64,000 bases of DNA, taken from the NCBI GenBank assembly GCA_043228905.1, contig JBHGNT010000006.1, positions 16,306,001 to 16,370,000 on the forward strand, in the 5' to 3' direction. The first letter of the stretch is position 1. Every line of letters begins with the position of its first letter. This DNA is from Azolla caroliniana (Eukaryota > Polypodiophyta). Shown here in pieces: positions 33,733 to 43,924 of the stretch. Below the pieces are notes generated by a model that was given only the letters and a program-made list of their open reading frames with translations, made no database searches and was not told where the DNA came from. Position numbers and translations under genes: made by a program.

Positions 33733-35163
33733 CTAGCTACTCTTCTTTTCGGTTCCAGGGGCACCTTTAGGTTGTCCTATCCCTTGGGAAACACTATATT
33801 GTTTCCACAATGGTATTACACCTTGCAAATAATCCATAAACTTCCATAATCCCACCCTCATTTCCACATTACCAAATCTATCAGTCCTTTGTTCGGGGTA
33901 GCCGATACCGCATCCAAACAACCCGGGAGCGATGATACCACAATGAGCATTATAAGAATAATCAGGGGCTAGACCTTCTATACCCTCGGGGATGGGTTTC
34001 CTCTCGAATCCTGTTGCATAGATGACTTTGTTACAATCGGGTAGGAATTTCGCCACGCTTTTGTCGTCGGAGTAAACACGTTGGAGGCGATCTGGCAAAT
34101 CACCATGTAGGTGCTCACGACTCCACCGTGCGGTGTCACCCTTGAGCCCAGTGTCATCAAACAATATCCAATCACCCATGTATAGCGCATAACGAAGAGG
34201 CTCCCGATAAAAATTGATGACCTTCTTGGCTGGTGTGAGTTCAAGGAGATGACGGATGAGCATAACTGCTGAGTGTGAGGATCCGAACACGGCCACGGTG
34301 TCAGAGGAGTGGATTGAGGTGGTGAGGAGGTTGGGGTTAAGGGCGACCGTCATCGGGATGACATCTACTACCGACGGACATCCGAAAGCAGTATGAAACG
34401 GAAGCGTGCGTGGGACGGCACCCGTGGCAAGGACAACATTGGCAGCTGAGATTAGGGATGTCGATATCGAATCCGAGGTGGTGCTGGAAGGGGTGCTAAT
34501 GTTAAGAGTGCATTCCCAAGCCGCATTTCTCTCCTTGAGGTGTTGTACAGTTGCTTGGAAATTGGGGATTTTGGATCGGAGTACTCGTGTAATGTCATGT
34601 AGGGGCTCAGCTGCCACATCCAGCAAACATGTGTGTTTTTCAGGGATGGATTGTATGGCATAGGATTTGCTCGTGGCAGACGTAGAGAACTCGAAGGAGC
34701 GGCAATTTTGGTAGAATTTGAGGAAGAGGCCAACAGTAGTGTTGGACGACACATGTTTCCATTTCGTGCCAAAGTCGCCCACATTGAAATTGGGGTCGAT
34801 CCAAGCTATCGACTCGGGAGGCACAGATGAATCTAAGAGTAATCCCACGGTTGCGATGCCTGCAGGGCCCGCACCCACGACACACCATTGGTAAGGATCC
34901 TTCTTGGCAGTAGCAGGGATGGGATCAGAACCGGCCACAGTTTGGTAACTCTTCCACTGCGTCGTAGAAGAGGAGGAAAGGGTTTGGTGGTGGGGGTGGG
35001 CATCGGAATTAGTAGCAGAATCCGCCATGGTAAAGATGGGTGAATTGCTGCTGCTACTGTTGCTGTTGGTGTTGGCGAGAAAGAAGGAGAGGGGGTGGGT
35101 GAAGAAGAAAGAAGAAGAAGAAGGGGATTTGTTGGGGATGGCTCTTCTGAGGGCGCGCTTCAT
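33733..35163 (-). CDS. FAD/NAD(P)-binding oxidoreductase (monooxygenase-like), intronless
   Basis: A single 476-codon minus-strand frame. Residues 1-45 are Arg/Ser-rich and could be an organelle transit peptide. Met46 (MADSATNSD) is an alternative start. The dinucleotide-binding motif GAGPAG at 97-102 (CVVGAGPAGIATVGLLLD) is the FAD site. VVLATGA at 243-249, a second Rossmann-like GSSHSA at 294-299 (VAVFGSSHSAVMLI) and IYATGFERKP at 381-390 match the pattern of flavin-containing monooxygenase and lucD/SidA-like proteins that bind FAD and NADPH. The substrate is unknown. Absence of introns, next to a five-exon gene, plus resemblance to microbial flavoproteins raises the possibility of horizontal acquisition. 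The frame is intact and probably expressed. Confidence 0.85.
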   Translation of the reverse strand: MKRALRRAIPNKSPSSSSFFFTHPLSFFLANTNSNSSSSNSPIFTMADSATNSDAHPHHQTLSSSSTTQWKSYQTVAGSDPIPATAKKDPYQWCVVGAGPAGIATVGLLLDSSVPPESIAWIDPNFNVGDFGTKWKHVSSNTTVGLFLKFYQNCRSFEFSTSATSKSYAIQSIPEKHTCLLDVAAEPLHDITRVLRSKIPNFQATVQHLKERNAAWECTLNISTPSSTTSDSISTSLISAANVVLATGAVPRTLPFHTAFGCPSVVDVIPMTVALNPNLLTTSIHSSDTVAVFGSSHSAVMLIRHLLELTPAKKVINFYREPLRYALYMGDWILFDDTGLKGDTARWSREHLHGDLPDRLQRVYSDDKSVAKFLPDCNKVIYATGFERKPIPEGIEGLAPDYSYNAHCGIIAPGLFGCGIGYPEQRTDRFGNVEMRVGLWKFMDYLQGVIPLWKQYSVSQGIGQPKGAPGTEKKSS

Positions 35164-35345
35164 AGCTACCTTCCAAATGTTTCTTCCTTTTAATTTATAT
35201 TCTTCTTCTTCTTAGGAGACTTAGGAGACTTAGGAGACCCGGGGGGAGAGGCTTAAAAGAGGGAGGAGGTGAAAAAGAAGAAGGAAGCTTCCATTGCACC
35301 TTCTCTTTCCTCTTGTCTCAATACCTCCATACCACACACTATGTA

Positions 35346-35355
35346 CTTATATATA
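35346..35355 (-). promoter_or_regulatory. TATA box of the oxidoreductase gene
   Basis: The minus strand reads TTATATATAAGT about 185 bp upstream of the ATG at 35163. With a start site some 30 nt downstream, the 5' UTR would be about 150 nt and AG-rich. Confidence 0.55.
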
Positions 35356-35561
35356 ACCAAACCAAACACACAATACGAAGGAAACAAAAAGGAAGTGGAC
35401 ACCACTACAACAACAATAAAACAAACATGCACGCATTAACAACCATAAACTATGTATACAAATTTACAGTATATGTATGTTAGTTATGCACACTCATGTT
35501 CTTCTACATGGTGATTGTTGGTTTCGATGCGATGGGAAACCAGGGGGCCATCCCCTCTTTG

Positions 35562-35563
<2 letters not shown>

Positions 35564-35592
<29 letters not shown>
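35564..35592. repeat. (CT)n microsatellite
   Basis: About 14 CT units, read directly, in the intergenic region upstream of the oxidoreductase gene. Confidence 0.95.
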
Positions 35593-35598
<6 letters not shown>

Positions 35599-35668
35599 AA
35601 AACTACGGGCCAAACTATTTGCTTCTCTCAAACTATAAAAAGAGAGAAGACAAATAAATTATTTACTA

Positions 35669-35704
35669 CCTCCCCTCCCCTCCCCTCCCCTCCCCTCCCC
35701 TCCC
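35669..35704. repeat. (CTCCC)n microsatellite
   Basis: Seven CTCCC units, read directly. No gene association other than lying about 500 bp upstream of the oxidoreductase start. Confidence 0.95.
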
Positions 35705-36266
35705 TATTGACATTGATATTGTGTTTCACTCCTTGGATTGTCCAAAGTGGCAAATTGAACCATTTCTCCATAGTTAATCTTATGATGAGTACATTTGGTT
35801 AATTCTGAAAAGAATGAAGGTATGAATTGGATTATAGTTATGAAGTGTAAGTTAATTGTTAAGTGTGTTATTACTTGACCACTTCACATGAAGTAATCAA
35901 TTGTAAACACACTAGGGCCTAGGGATCTACCTATATAAGAAGGCTAGCTACCTTCTTCTCGAAGTATGCTTCACTGATGTTGAGCCTATGTTAACGTGGC
36001 TATGACTCTTATTAGCTGAGGATATGTGATCCAGGTGGAACCCAAGGTACGACTCACATTAACCCAGAACGATTGTCTAGTATGGAACAAAACCAACACT
36101 CTTCTAATGAAGATATTTAAGTAGACAACATATACAAGATGTAATAATAGATTGAATACCAACATGAACTAGGTTACAAAAGTCAGTTTAAATACTAATT
36201 GACTTAGGGCATCTGCCCTTTCCACTATTTATAGATATATAGCCTAAACCTTGTCTGTCGAATGGG
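35705..36266. other. Intergenic region ending in copia flank
   Basis: No gene. Bases 36244-36266 (encoding a CLSNG-like stretch) appear to be the left half of a plus-strand copia RNase H fragment that resumes at 40241 across the inserted element. The TSD copy ATGGG is at 36262-36266. Confidence 0.5.
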
Positions 36267-36930
36267 TGATGGGATTAGCTCCCTTCTAATCGTGAGAAAA
36301 ACCGACTGTGGAATATACAATATCGTGGAGACAGAAACACAACAAATACACGAATACACAGTTTTACGTGGAAACACTAAATGGGGAAAACCACTGGAAT
36401 AGAGATTCCACTATACACAAGAGAGTACAGAAAAACGGTTACAATCTTCTCTGACACACACAAAGGATAACCCGATTAGGATTCTTAGCAAGTTCGCTGA
36501 ACTTTGCCGCCGCTCACACACACACTCACTTCTCAACTCACGACACACTACTGGTTTGCCCTAGATGTATTTATACCCATACATCATATGGGCTATTTAC
36601 AAATGTAGCCCCTACTACACATCACTACTATTATTATCTATAATAACAAGTAGCCAGTCATCAGCCGACTCTAGTGTCGACTGTCCAGTCGGTCCGACTA
36701 GTCGGCCTTGTCATCGACCATCCGGTCGGCCCGACTAGTCGGTCGTGTCTTCAACCTGAATCTCCTTCCTGTCGGCTCATCCAGTCGACTCTCACAATCG
36801 ACTTTCTCGCAGTAGACTCTTCAACCATCGGCACTCTGTCCCAACAGTTGGCTCCTCCTTGTGTTCGACTATCGGCACTTCTTGGCCCAAACAGTCGGCT
36901 CCTCCCACTGGAAGGACATATTCCCAACAA
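36267..36930 (-). repeat. 3' LTR of the 36-40 kb copia
   Basis: 664 bp, in element orientation TGTTGGGAATATG...TAATCCCATCA. The PPT-like AAAGGGGAGTTTG (minus) precedes it. It contains several GTCGGCCCGACTAG-type short repeats (36680-36750). It matches 39595-40235. Confidence 0.85.
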
Positions 36931-39566
36931 ACTCCCCTTTCACTCCAATGGGTGGGAGTCAGTCAGTCCCGTCTTCTGTTGACATACTCCGAGTCTATCC
37001 ATTGGTAGGTTCTTCGTGAGCATGTCGGATCCATTGTCATCGGTATGGATCTTCACGAGGGAAAACTCTCCTTCATCTACCTTCTCTCGCAACCAGTGAT
37101 ACCTCCTTTGTATATGCTTGGTTTGAGAGTGGTATGCAACGTTCTTTGCAAGATGTACAACACTCTGATTATCACAGTGGAGCAAAAATTCTTCTTGCTT
37201 CATCCCTAGTTCATGGAGGAAACTCTTCATCTAAATCAGCTCCTTGCCGGCCTCTACCGCTGCCATATATTCTGCCTATGTGGTCGACAAGGCCATAGAA
37301 CTCTATAGTTGTGACTACCATGACACTGCTCCCCCTACATAGGTCGTCACGTACCTTGACGTGGATCGACTCGAGTTTGCATCCCCCAACATGTCCGAAT
37401 CGGTAAACCCTTCGAGCATGGGTTTTCTGATGCCATACCTTAGGGATACCCCCAAGGTGCCTTTTAAGTACCAGAGTATCCACTTCACTGCTGCCTAGTG
37501 TTCTCATCCTGGATTACTCATATATCGGCTTACTATTCCCACAACAAATGTTATGCCTGGTCTTGTGCAGACCATAGCGTATGTTAAACTACCGACAGTT
37601 GAGACATCTGGTACTTTCTTCATCTCAGCCTTTCCTTTCTCCCCTCTCGGGCATTGCTTAGCATTTAACTTGCAGTTGGTCGACAACACAGAGCCGACCG
37701 GTTTTGCTTTCGACATGTTGAACCTGTCTAGGATCTTTGTCACATACTTCTATTGTGACAACCACAACACTTTCTTAGTTCTATCTCGAACTATGTGCAT
37801 CCCCAAGATCTGTTTAGCCGGTCCAAGATCTTTCATGGCAAACGATTTGCCTAGGGCTTTCTTCAAGCTCCCGATCTTCCTTTTGTCTTGACCGACTATC
37901 AACATGTCATCTACATATAATAAGAGAATCAAGAAATCACCTTCTTCGTACCTTTTGACGAACACACAGTGATCAACCTGTGTTTTCTAGAACCGATGTT
38001 CCGTCATGAAGGAATCGACCTTCTTGTACCACTGGCATGGAGCTTGCTTTAGACCATACAAGATTTTCTTCAGTTGACACACTAGGTTCTCTTTCCCCTT
38101 TCTCCTCAAAGCCTTCAAGTTGCTGCATGTAGATCTCTTCATCCAACTCCCCGTGCAAGAATGTCATCTTGACATCCAATTGTTCGATCTCTAGGTCCAT
38201 GCTGGCAACTATGCTCAGAACAGTTTAGATTGATGTCATCTTCACGACTAATGCGAATATCTCATCGATGTCGACACCCGTTTTCTATTGGAACCCCTTC
38301 ACCACTATACAGGCTTTATACCTAGACGCATTGTCGACTTCTCTAGACTTCACCTGATAAACCCATTTGTTCTTGAGTGCTCTCTCACCTTTCGGTAATT
38401 CTACCAGGTCGTAAGAGTAGTTTTCATGCAAGGAGTCCATCTCGTCTTGCATTGCACTCAACCATCTTTCTCTGTGCTTGTCGGTAATGGCTTCGTCATA
38501 ACACTCTAGTTCACCTTCATTAGTCAAGAGGACATATGTATTGACTGGCATATGTTGCCGGTGCTCTTCCCTCTCTGAGAGGATATCTCCTTCCATTCAT
38601 CATTGGCTCCGGATCGGATGTCCTTGCCAAATATTCTCTTGGATTAGGTTCATTCATGTCGATCAGTTGTCGGATGTCCACTGACTCCGATTCGTATTCT
38701 TCGATCGACTTCAATAGTTCTATTGACTCCGACTCATAGGTCGGTTGCTTTGAGTCGACGGACTACAATTCAACTCTTCCATCTAGGTGTCTCTGATTAG
38801 CTGACTGTGTTGGTTCAACTAGTCTTAAGGTGGTAGTCGAGGGCGACTAGGGAGTCAATTCTAACTTCTGTTTCTTCCAGTCCTCAATTGTTTTGTCTTC
38901 CAAGAAAACTAAATCCCAATTCCTCACCACCTTCTTATCGGTTAAGTCCCATAGCCTGTAGCCGATTTCGTTCTCCGAGTATCCCATAAATATGCATGGT
39001 TTCGACTTACTATCAAGCTTCGACCTCTGATCCTTTGCAACATGCATATTATACACTAAGCATCCGAACACCCTCAGGTGTCGGTAGGAGACATCCTTTC
39101 CTGTCCACACCCTTTATGGGACATCACCTTTCAGTGGTACTGAGGGGGACCTGTTGATAAGGTAAACCGTTGTCTACATCGCCTCTGCCCAATGTGCTGA
39201 TGTGTTCGGCAATGCTCTCACCGTCTCTATATTTCAGTTGTACGATCTTTCTCATCAATGAGGTTTTATTTAGAGCGTTCTTCCTCTCATATAGACCTGA
39301 TAGCTTCTGCCACATCTCGTGGGCATTTATGTCGTTCACCACATGTTGAAGGACACTTACATCGACACACTATCGGATGGTGGCCACCGCCTTTCTGTTA
39401 AGAAGTTTCCATTCCGACCTAATACCCCGATGGGTATTTCTGCTCTATCGATTAGCTCGTACAGGTCTTTGATTATAAGAATGTCCTCCATCTTTATCTT
39501 CCAGTCTGCATAGTTCTATGAGTTTAGAACTATCATACCTGCTAAGCTGCTCACACCTCCTTCCAT
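36931..39566 (-). pseudogene. Copia Gag-(deleted)-IN-RT-RH remnants
   Basis: Gag starts at 39566 (MEGGVSSLAG...) and reaches LKYRDGESIAEH near 39230. It is then fused by deletion to the end of the integrase core (AHWAEAM...INRSPSVPLKGDVP, 39110-39190). VWTGKDVSYRHLRVFGCLVY, then the linker (38714-38285), RT pieces (LDVKMTFLHGELDEEIYMQQLEGFEEKG, 38200-37973; LLYVDDMLIVGQDKRKI with the YVDD box, 37965-37750) and RNase H (HCDNQSVVHLAKNVAYHSQTKHIQRRYHW...GSDMLTKNLP, 37230-36940) follow. Stops and frameshifts abound. The RNase H style matches Tnt1/Tork copia elements. Confidence 0.8.
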
Positions 39567-39594
39567 GCGTGCACCTCAAGCTCAGATACCAGTT

Positions 39595-40235
39595 TGATGG
39601 GATTAGCTTCCTTCTAATTGTGAGAAAAACCGATTGTGGAATATATAGTATCGCGGAAAGACAGAAACACAACAAATACACGAATACACAGTTTTACGTG
39701 GAAACCCTAAACGAGGAAAACCACAGGAACAAAGATTCCACTATACACAAGAGAGTACAGAAAAATGGTTACAATCTTCTCTGACACACATAGAGGATAA
39801 CCTATTTAGGGTTCTTAGGAAGTTCCCTAAACTTTGTTGCCGCTCTCTCTCACGCTCATACACACTCACTTCTCAACTCACGACACACTACTCATTTGCC
39901 CTAGATGTATTTATACCCATACATTATATGGGCTATTTACGAATGCAACCCCTACTATACATCACTACTATTATTATCTATAATAATAAGTAGCCATTAG
40001 CCAACTCTAGTGTCGACTGTCCGGTCGGCCTAGTCATCGACCATCCGGTCGACCCGAATAGTCAGTCGTGTCTTTGACCTGGATCTCCTTCCTGTTGGCT
40101 CACCCCAGTCGACTCTCATAGTCGACTCTTTAACCATTGGCACTCGGTCGGCATAGTTGGCTCGTCGTCTTCGATTGTCGACACTTCTTGGCCCAAATAG
40201 TCAGCTCCTCCCATTGGAGGGACATATTCCCAACG
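39595..40235 (-). repeat. 5' LTR of the 36-40 kb copia
   Basis: 641 bp matching 36267-36930 with substitutions and small indels. The terminal CA has become CG at 40234-40235, next to TSD ATGGG. The divergence between the two LTRs suggests an old insertion. Confidence 0.82.
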
Positions 40236-40240
40236 ATGGG

Positions 40241-40451
40241 AGCATGTAGCTAGCCAAGAACCTCGTGTTCCATGATCAGACGAAGCACATAGAAGTGCAT
40301 TATCACTTTGTGCGCGAGTGGGTCCTGAGCGGTCAAGTTGAACTCCGGTATGTTCGAACGAATCGGCAGGTTGTCGACATCTTCACCAAGACACTCGGAT
40401 CAGACAAGTTTCTTGGGCTACAACATCTTGACATGCCGCACTTGAGGGGGA
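40241..40451 (+). pseudogene. Copia RNase H C-terminal fragment
   Basis: Plus-strand translation gives LAKNLVFHDQTKHIEVHYHFVREWVLSGQVELRYVRTNRQVVDIFTKTLGSDKFLGLQ, the typical end of copia RNase H, followed by a PPT-like CTTGAGGGGGAGA (40440-40452). It is the older host of the element ending at 40235. No LTR could be confirmed after it. Confidence 0.8.
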
Positions 40452-41242
40452 GAACCGGGAGAATAGGTAAAGACACCGGAGAAGTAGCCATGAAGAAGGA
40501 GGAAAAGACCGACATAGGGGAGAGAAGAAGAAAAACGGAGCCGAGTCAACTGAAGAAGTTGGCACATACGAAAAATTTGGAACAAGCAGTGATGGCGGCA
40601 GAGTCAAGAAGGACGGAGCCGACTGGAAGACGAAGACGAAGACCCTGAAATGGTTTGATGTGGTGAAGGGCCTGAAGATTGAGCATGAATTGGAGACAAC
40701 CAATTTGGACAAGAGCTGGAACGAATCGGAGGCATCTGATTCGGAAGCGGCATTCTATTCAAAGGAAACAAATGCACAGCAAGCCAAACAGACGAGAAGG
40801 CAGCAAAAGTCAACACTGACATGGAGGAACTGATGGGTCGAGAAGCACCTAAGTCACAACATTGAAGGAGTTGAGATGGGCCTTATTAGCAAGCAAGCCG
40901 ACCGGAAGGGTCAAGGTGCACAGAACCGGATAGGTCGTGAAAACTGGGAACAAACGGGTTAGGGAGCATGAGCAAGGCAGGAAGACGTTAGGAGGAGCCG
41001 GAGGGAAGGACCGGCAAACACTGACACCACAATCTGATCTCAAGTTGAGCTTGAAGGGGAGTTGGACCCATTTGACCTAGACAAGCTCAACCTGATCCGG
41101 ATCATAACTTGGAGACAAAGATTCTGAAATCGAATGACAAACTATGACACTGTTTCATGAGGCTCTTGATATGCCGCATAAAACCAACTAAGTAGATCCA
41201 TTTGTAGAATTTATCGATGAAATAATAGAATGAATTTTGTCG
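40452..41242. other. Unassigned decayed sequence
   Basis: After the PPT-like run there is purine-rich sequence with short frames (such as DVVKGLKIEHELETTNLDKSWNESEASDSEA near 40655-40745) that I do not recognise. It may be an LTR or gag leader of the plus-strand copia. No supported gene. Confidence 0.4.
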
Positions 41243-41690
41243 TTAACTGTTTGAAAGGTTCAAACGCCCTCGGCCCATTTTGGGCATACCAATTCGCCGA
41301 CAGTCCGTTGAGTGAAAATACAAACTTGACAATTTTCGATTTTTCTTCCTCTGCAACCATCTTCGTGAAACACGTTTCACCTTCCATGTTGTAAGAAAAT
41401 CGTGCACATGCACTTCCGCATTAGCTCCATTCCGATACTTTGAATAAGGGTACAATATTGTATAACCCCTCCAAAATGTCAAAAGAATAACCTTGATCGA
41501 ACTGCTCCTCGTTCAAGTTGCTATTAGTTAGATAGGGAATTTCACCCCACTCCCCTTCAACTTCTTGCTGGATTTGGTTAATAACTTCCGAATCTTCCGC
41601 AATCCCACCGTCTACACTTTGTGTCTGCAAACTTGTGTGTGGTCTTTTGTGGTCTACAGGTGTATTTGAACTAGATGACATCCATTCCCC
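41243..41690 (-). pseudogene. Gag N-terminal fragment of the coiled-coil gypsy family
   Basis: The minus strand from about 41681 encodes MSSSSNTPVDHKRPHTSL... then, in a shifted frame, YPYSKYRNGANAEVHVHDFLTTWKVKRVSRRW, which parallels YPYPKYRDEPDGEAHVYAFLQTWEANHVSQRL in the pol-less element at 43.6-48.8 kb. Its C-terminal counterpart lies on the opposite strand at 42119-42826, beyond an LTR-like block. Broken by at least one frameshift. Confidence 0.6.
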
Positions 41691-41713
41691 TTGATCGATG
41701 CCTATAACAGATT

Positions 41714-42118
41714 GTTAAAGTTAATGTGTGGAAGCTTAGACAAACCCGCTCAGCCAAATAGCAACAGAGAAGTTTGAATCACACACAGAGAGTATGCAGG
41801 AGAGATAGAGAGAGTAGAATAGCATAAAATCAAATTCAAAACAATATCACTTTGTACATACAATGTGCTTAGAGAGAAATTTTATACAAGTCCTTTAAAG
41901 GACTGCCAAAAATACTAACATGTACTTCAATGCTCGTATCAGGTTGGTGACACTGACTCCCAAAACTATGCCTACGTACTAGGCTAGGATCGTAGGCCTC
42001 GTAGGCCTCTAATGGCCTACCGGTTACATTCAGATCCGGACATCAATTTGGCCTTCCATTCCAGACACTAATCCGGACACCGAACCTACTCTTCATTCCG
42101 GATACCAATCCAGCTCTA
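41714..42118. repeat. Copia LTR remnant (solo LTR-like)
   Basis: The segment starts TGTTAAAGTTAATGTGTGGAAG, contains GAGAGA and TTTTATACAAGTCCTTTAAAGG, and parallels the LTR at 2125-2604 (TGTAGAAAGTAGCGTGCGGAAG; TTTTATACAAGTCCTAGAAGG) in the same order. No internal copia sequence flanks it. The right border is approximate. Confidence 0.5.
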
Positions 42119-42826
42119 GCTTACTTAGCAATCAATTTCAAAGGAAGAGCGGAAAGATATTTTCTTGGAGGCATTAGGCGAGCAACCCCGAACAATTTTA
42201 GCTTTGTTTGATTTCAAGAATCAATCACTAGAGCAAGTCATTGATAAAGCACTAGCAATGGATAGAACTCTGAGCAATAACACTATGAATATGGCGGCAT
42301 TACACAGGTTTTTACCTACAATGGAGGAGTTAAGATTCTGACAAGTCATGCAATGCACTACGTGTCTCAATACGGGGCATTCTACGATGGAATGCAATTT
42401 GCATACTCATTGTACAATCTATGATTCCAAGGTGCATTTTGTCCATTAATGTGAGTACAATTTACTCAAGAAAACCACGACATCAGTCTAACAGATTCAC
42501 CCTGAAAACAATTTTCAAGAGGACCGGAGTAGGTTGGAGCACCGGCCTCAAGAGGATGACTGTCCACATTATGAAAATCGTTATCAGTCAAATTGGAGGT
42601 ATGATAATCGATGGGAAGATAATCAGAGGGACAATTATCGACGAGACAATTATCGGCGCGACGACTACTATAGTGACTATCGGTGAGAAGATGACCGACA
42701 AGATGATTATCAACACGATAGTCGGAACACTTATGACTGGGACTATTCACCCTGGTGGGATAGATAGAATTGAAAAACTTACAAGGGTGGTCGATACCCA
42801 AAGGAGAAAAGATCTCATGATCATAA
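42119..42826 (+). pseudogene. Gag C-terminal fragment with zinc knuckles
   Basis: Plus-strand frames give ERKDIFLEALGEQPRTILALFDFKNQSLEQVIDKALAMDRTLS, then MQCTTCLNTGHSTMECNLHTHCTIYDSK, a double knuckle-like motif. A repetitive Arg/Asp/Tyr tail follows (RWEDNQRDNYRRDNYRRDDYY). The homologue in the pol-less element is TMDQVIDRVLEMDKTSS...LQCTTCLNSGHSTVDCTLRTQCMICNS. Stops are present. A copia LTR interrupts it at 42827. Confidence 0.65.
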
Positions 42827-43345
42827 TGTAGAGAAATGCACGGAATATCGCTCGGCCACAACCAAGTAGTAAATCACTTCTATAAGAATCAAACAAAGAA
42901 ATGGGAAATGGAGAGCACACAAGAAAATGACACAGGATGTTTACGTGGAAAACCCTAATATGGAAAAACCACGGGAGCCCACAGACTTCGAACTATCACT
43001 ATGAAGAGAAGGGGTACAATCAGAGACTCGGAGGCAACGACCTCGACCTCTGTTTCTTCGCACAGTGGCGGTTACAATAGAGTATCGCTCTGTATCTCTC
43101 TCTCTCTGACTCCCTCTCACTCTGTCACTCTCTATATACAATGGTTACAAGAACTATAACAACACATATGAAGTGATTGCCCTAAGTCATATTTATACTT
43201 GTATGAACTTAGGACTATTTACAAATATAGCCTCAATGGGCTTACTTAGAAACATATTTACAAATATGTCTTCTTCATCTAGTTCTCACTGGGTCTCCTA
43301 CCTCTGATTCTCAAGATCCCATCCGGAGGGACCAAAATCCCAACA
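42827..43345 (-). repeat. Copia 3' LTR, left duplicate
   Basis: 519 bp, in element orientation TGTTGGGATTTTGG...TTCTCTACA, preceded by the PPT-like GAAGGGGGAGATTG. It contains CT-rich repeats near 43095-43135. Nearly identical to 48904-49422. Confidence 0.85.
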
Positions 43346-43624
43346 ATCTCCCCCTTCACTCCGGCATGGGATGTTTCGTCAGCCCGATCCGCGTCCGACA
43401 TGCGTCCAACTTGTTGGGTGTCAGCACTTTGGTCAACATGTCCGACCCATTCTCCTCTGTGTGGATCTTTGTCAGCATGAACTCTTGATCTTCTACTCTC
43501 TCCCGGATCCAATGATACCTCCGCTGGACATGTTTCTTCTGGGAATGGTAGGCCACGTTCTTTGCAAGGTGGATGGCACTTTGACTGTCGCAGTAGAGCC
43601 GGTATTCCTCCTGTTGGATCCCTA
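43346..43624 (-). pseudogene. Copia RNase H C-terminal fragment, left duplicate
   Basis: The minus strand encodes QQEEYRLYCDSQSAIHLAKNVAYHSQKKHVQRRYHWIRERVEDQEFMLTKIHTEENGSDMLTKVLTPNKLDACR. It is cut at 43625 by the truncated LTR of the pol-less element. The full version continues in the right copy beyond 49701. Confidence 0.85.
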
Positions 43625-43874
43625 ATAAACACGCAATAATTACTTTTGTATTACTTCCGTCAAAACCTTTACAAATCATCGGATCCTTTTATAGGCATCC
43701 GGCAAGGTTACAATCGGTGCGCTTAGGCAACCGACATCCGAATCGGTCCGGATCCAGATCGGTACAACTGTACCGGATCCGTCCCTCCGAATAATAATTA
43801 TACTATTATTTACTTCCTATTATCCGATCCGACTCCGCCTTCCCACTTGTCCTTGCTCTTCTGACCGGTCAACA
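43625..43874 (-). repeat. Truncated 3' LTR of the pol-less gypsy
   Basis: 250 bp matching 48597-48846. It starts TGTTGACCGGTCAG at 43874 and stops at 43625, about 60 nt past the TATA box position (CCTATAAAAGG), where copia RNase H begins abruptly. Confidence 0.88.
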
Positions 43875-43924
43875 CATGGCACGCCCGTGGGAAAGTGCCT
43901 TGCACTTCGAATCCACTCCCGGCC

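Larger units (their letters stand above)
36267..40235 (-). mobile_element. Internally deleted copia element (Tork/Tnt1-like) with TSD
   Basis: Two LTRs (36267-36930 and 39595-40235) flank 2.7 kb of minus-strand copia coding remnants. The 5-bp duplication ATGGG is at 36262-36266 and 40236-40240. The PBS-like TGGTATCTGAGC (minus, 39580-39591) sits next to the right LTR. Protease and the first part of integrase are missing, so the element is non-autonomous. It was inserted in an older copia RNase H fragment. Confidence 0.85.
42772..43624. repeat. Left copy of an 853-bp direct duplication
   Basis: 42772-43624 and 48849-49701 are the same 853 bp with scattered substitutions and no net length change. 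The unit spans 55 bp of gag-derived flank, a complete copia 3' LTR and part of copia RNase H. The two copies bracket the pol-less gypsy derivative exactly. Confidence 0.9.
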
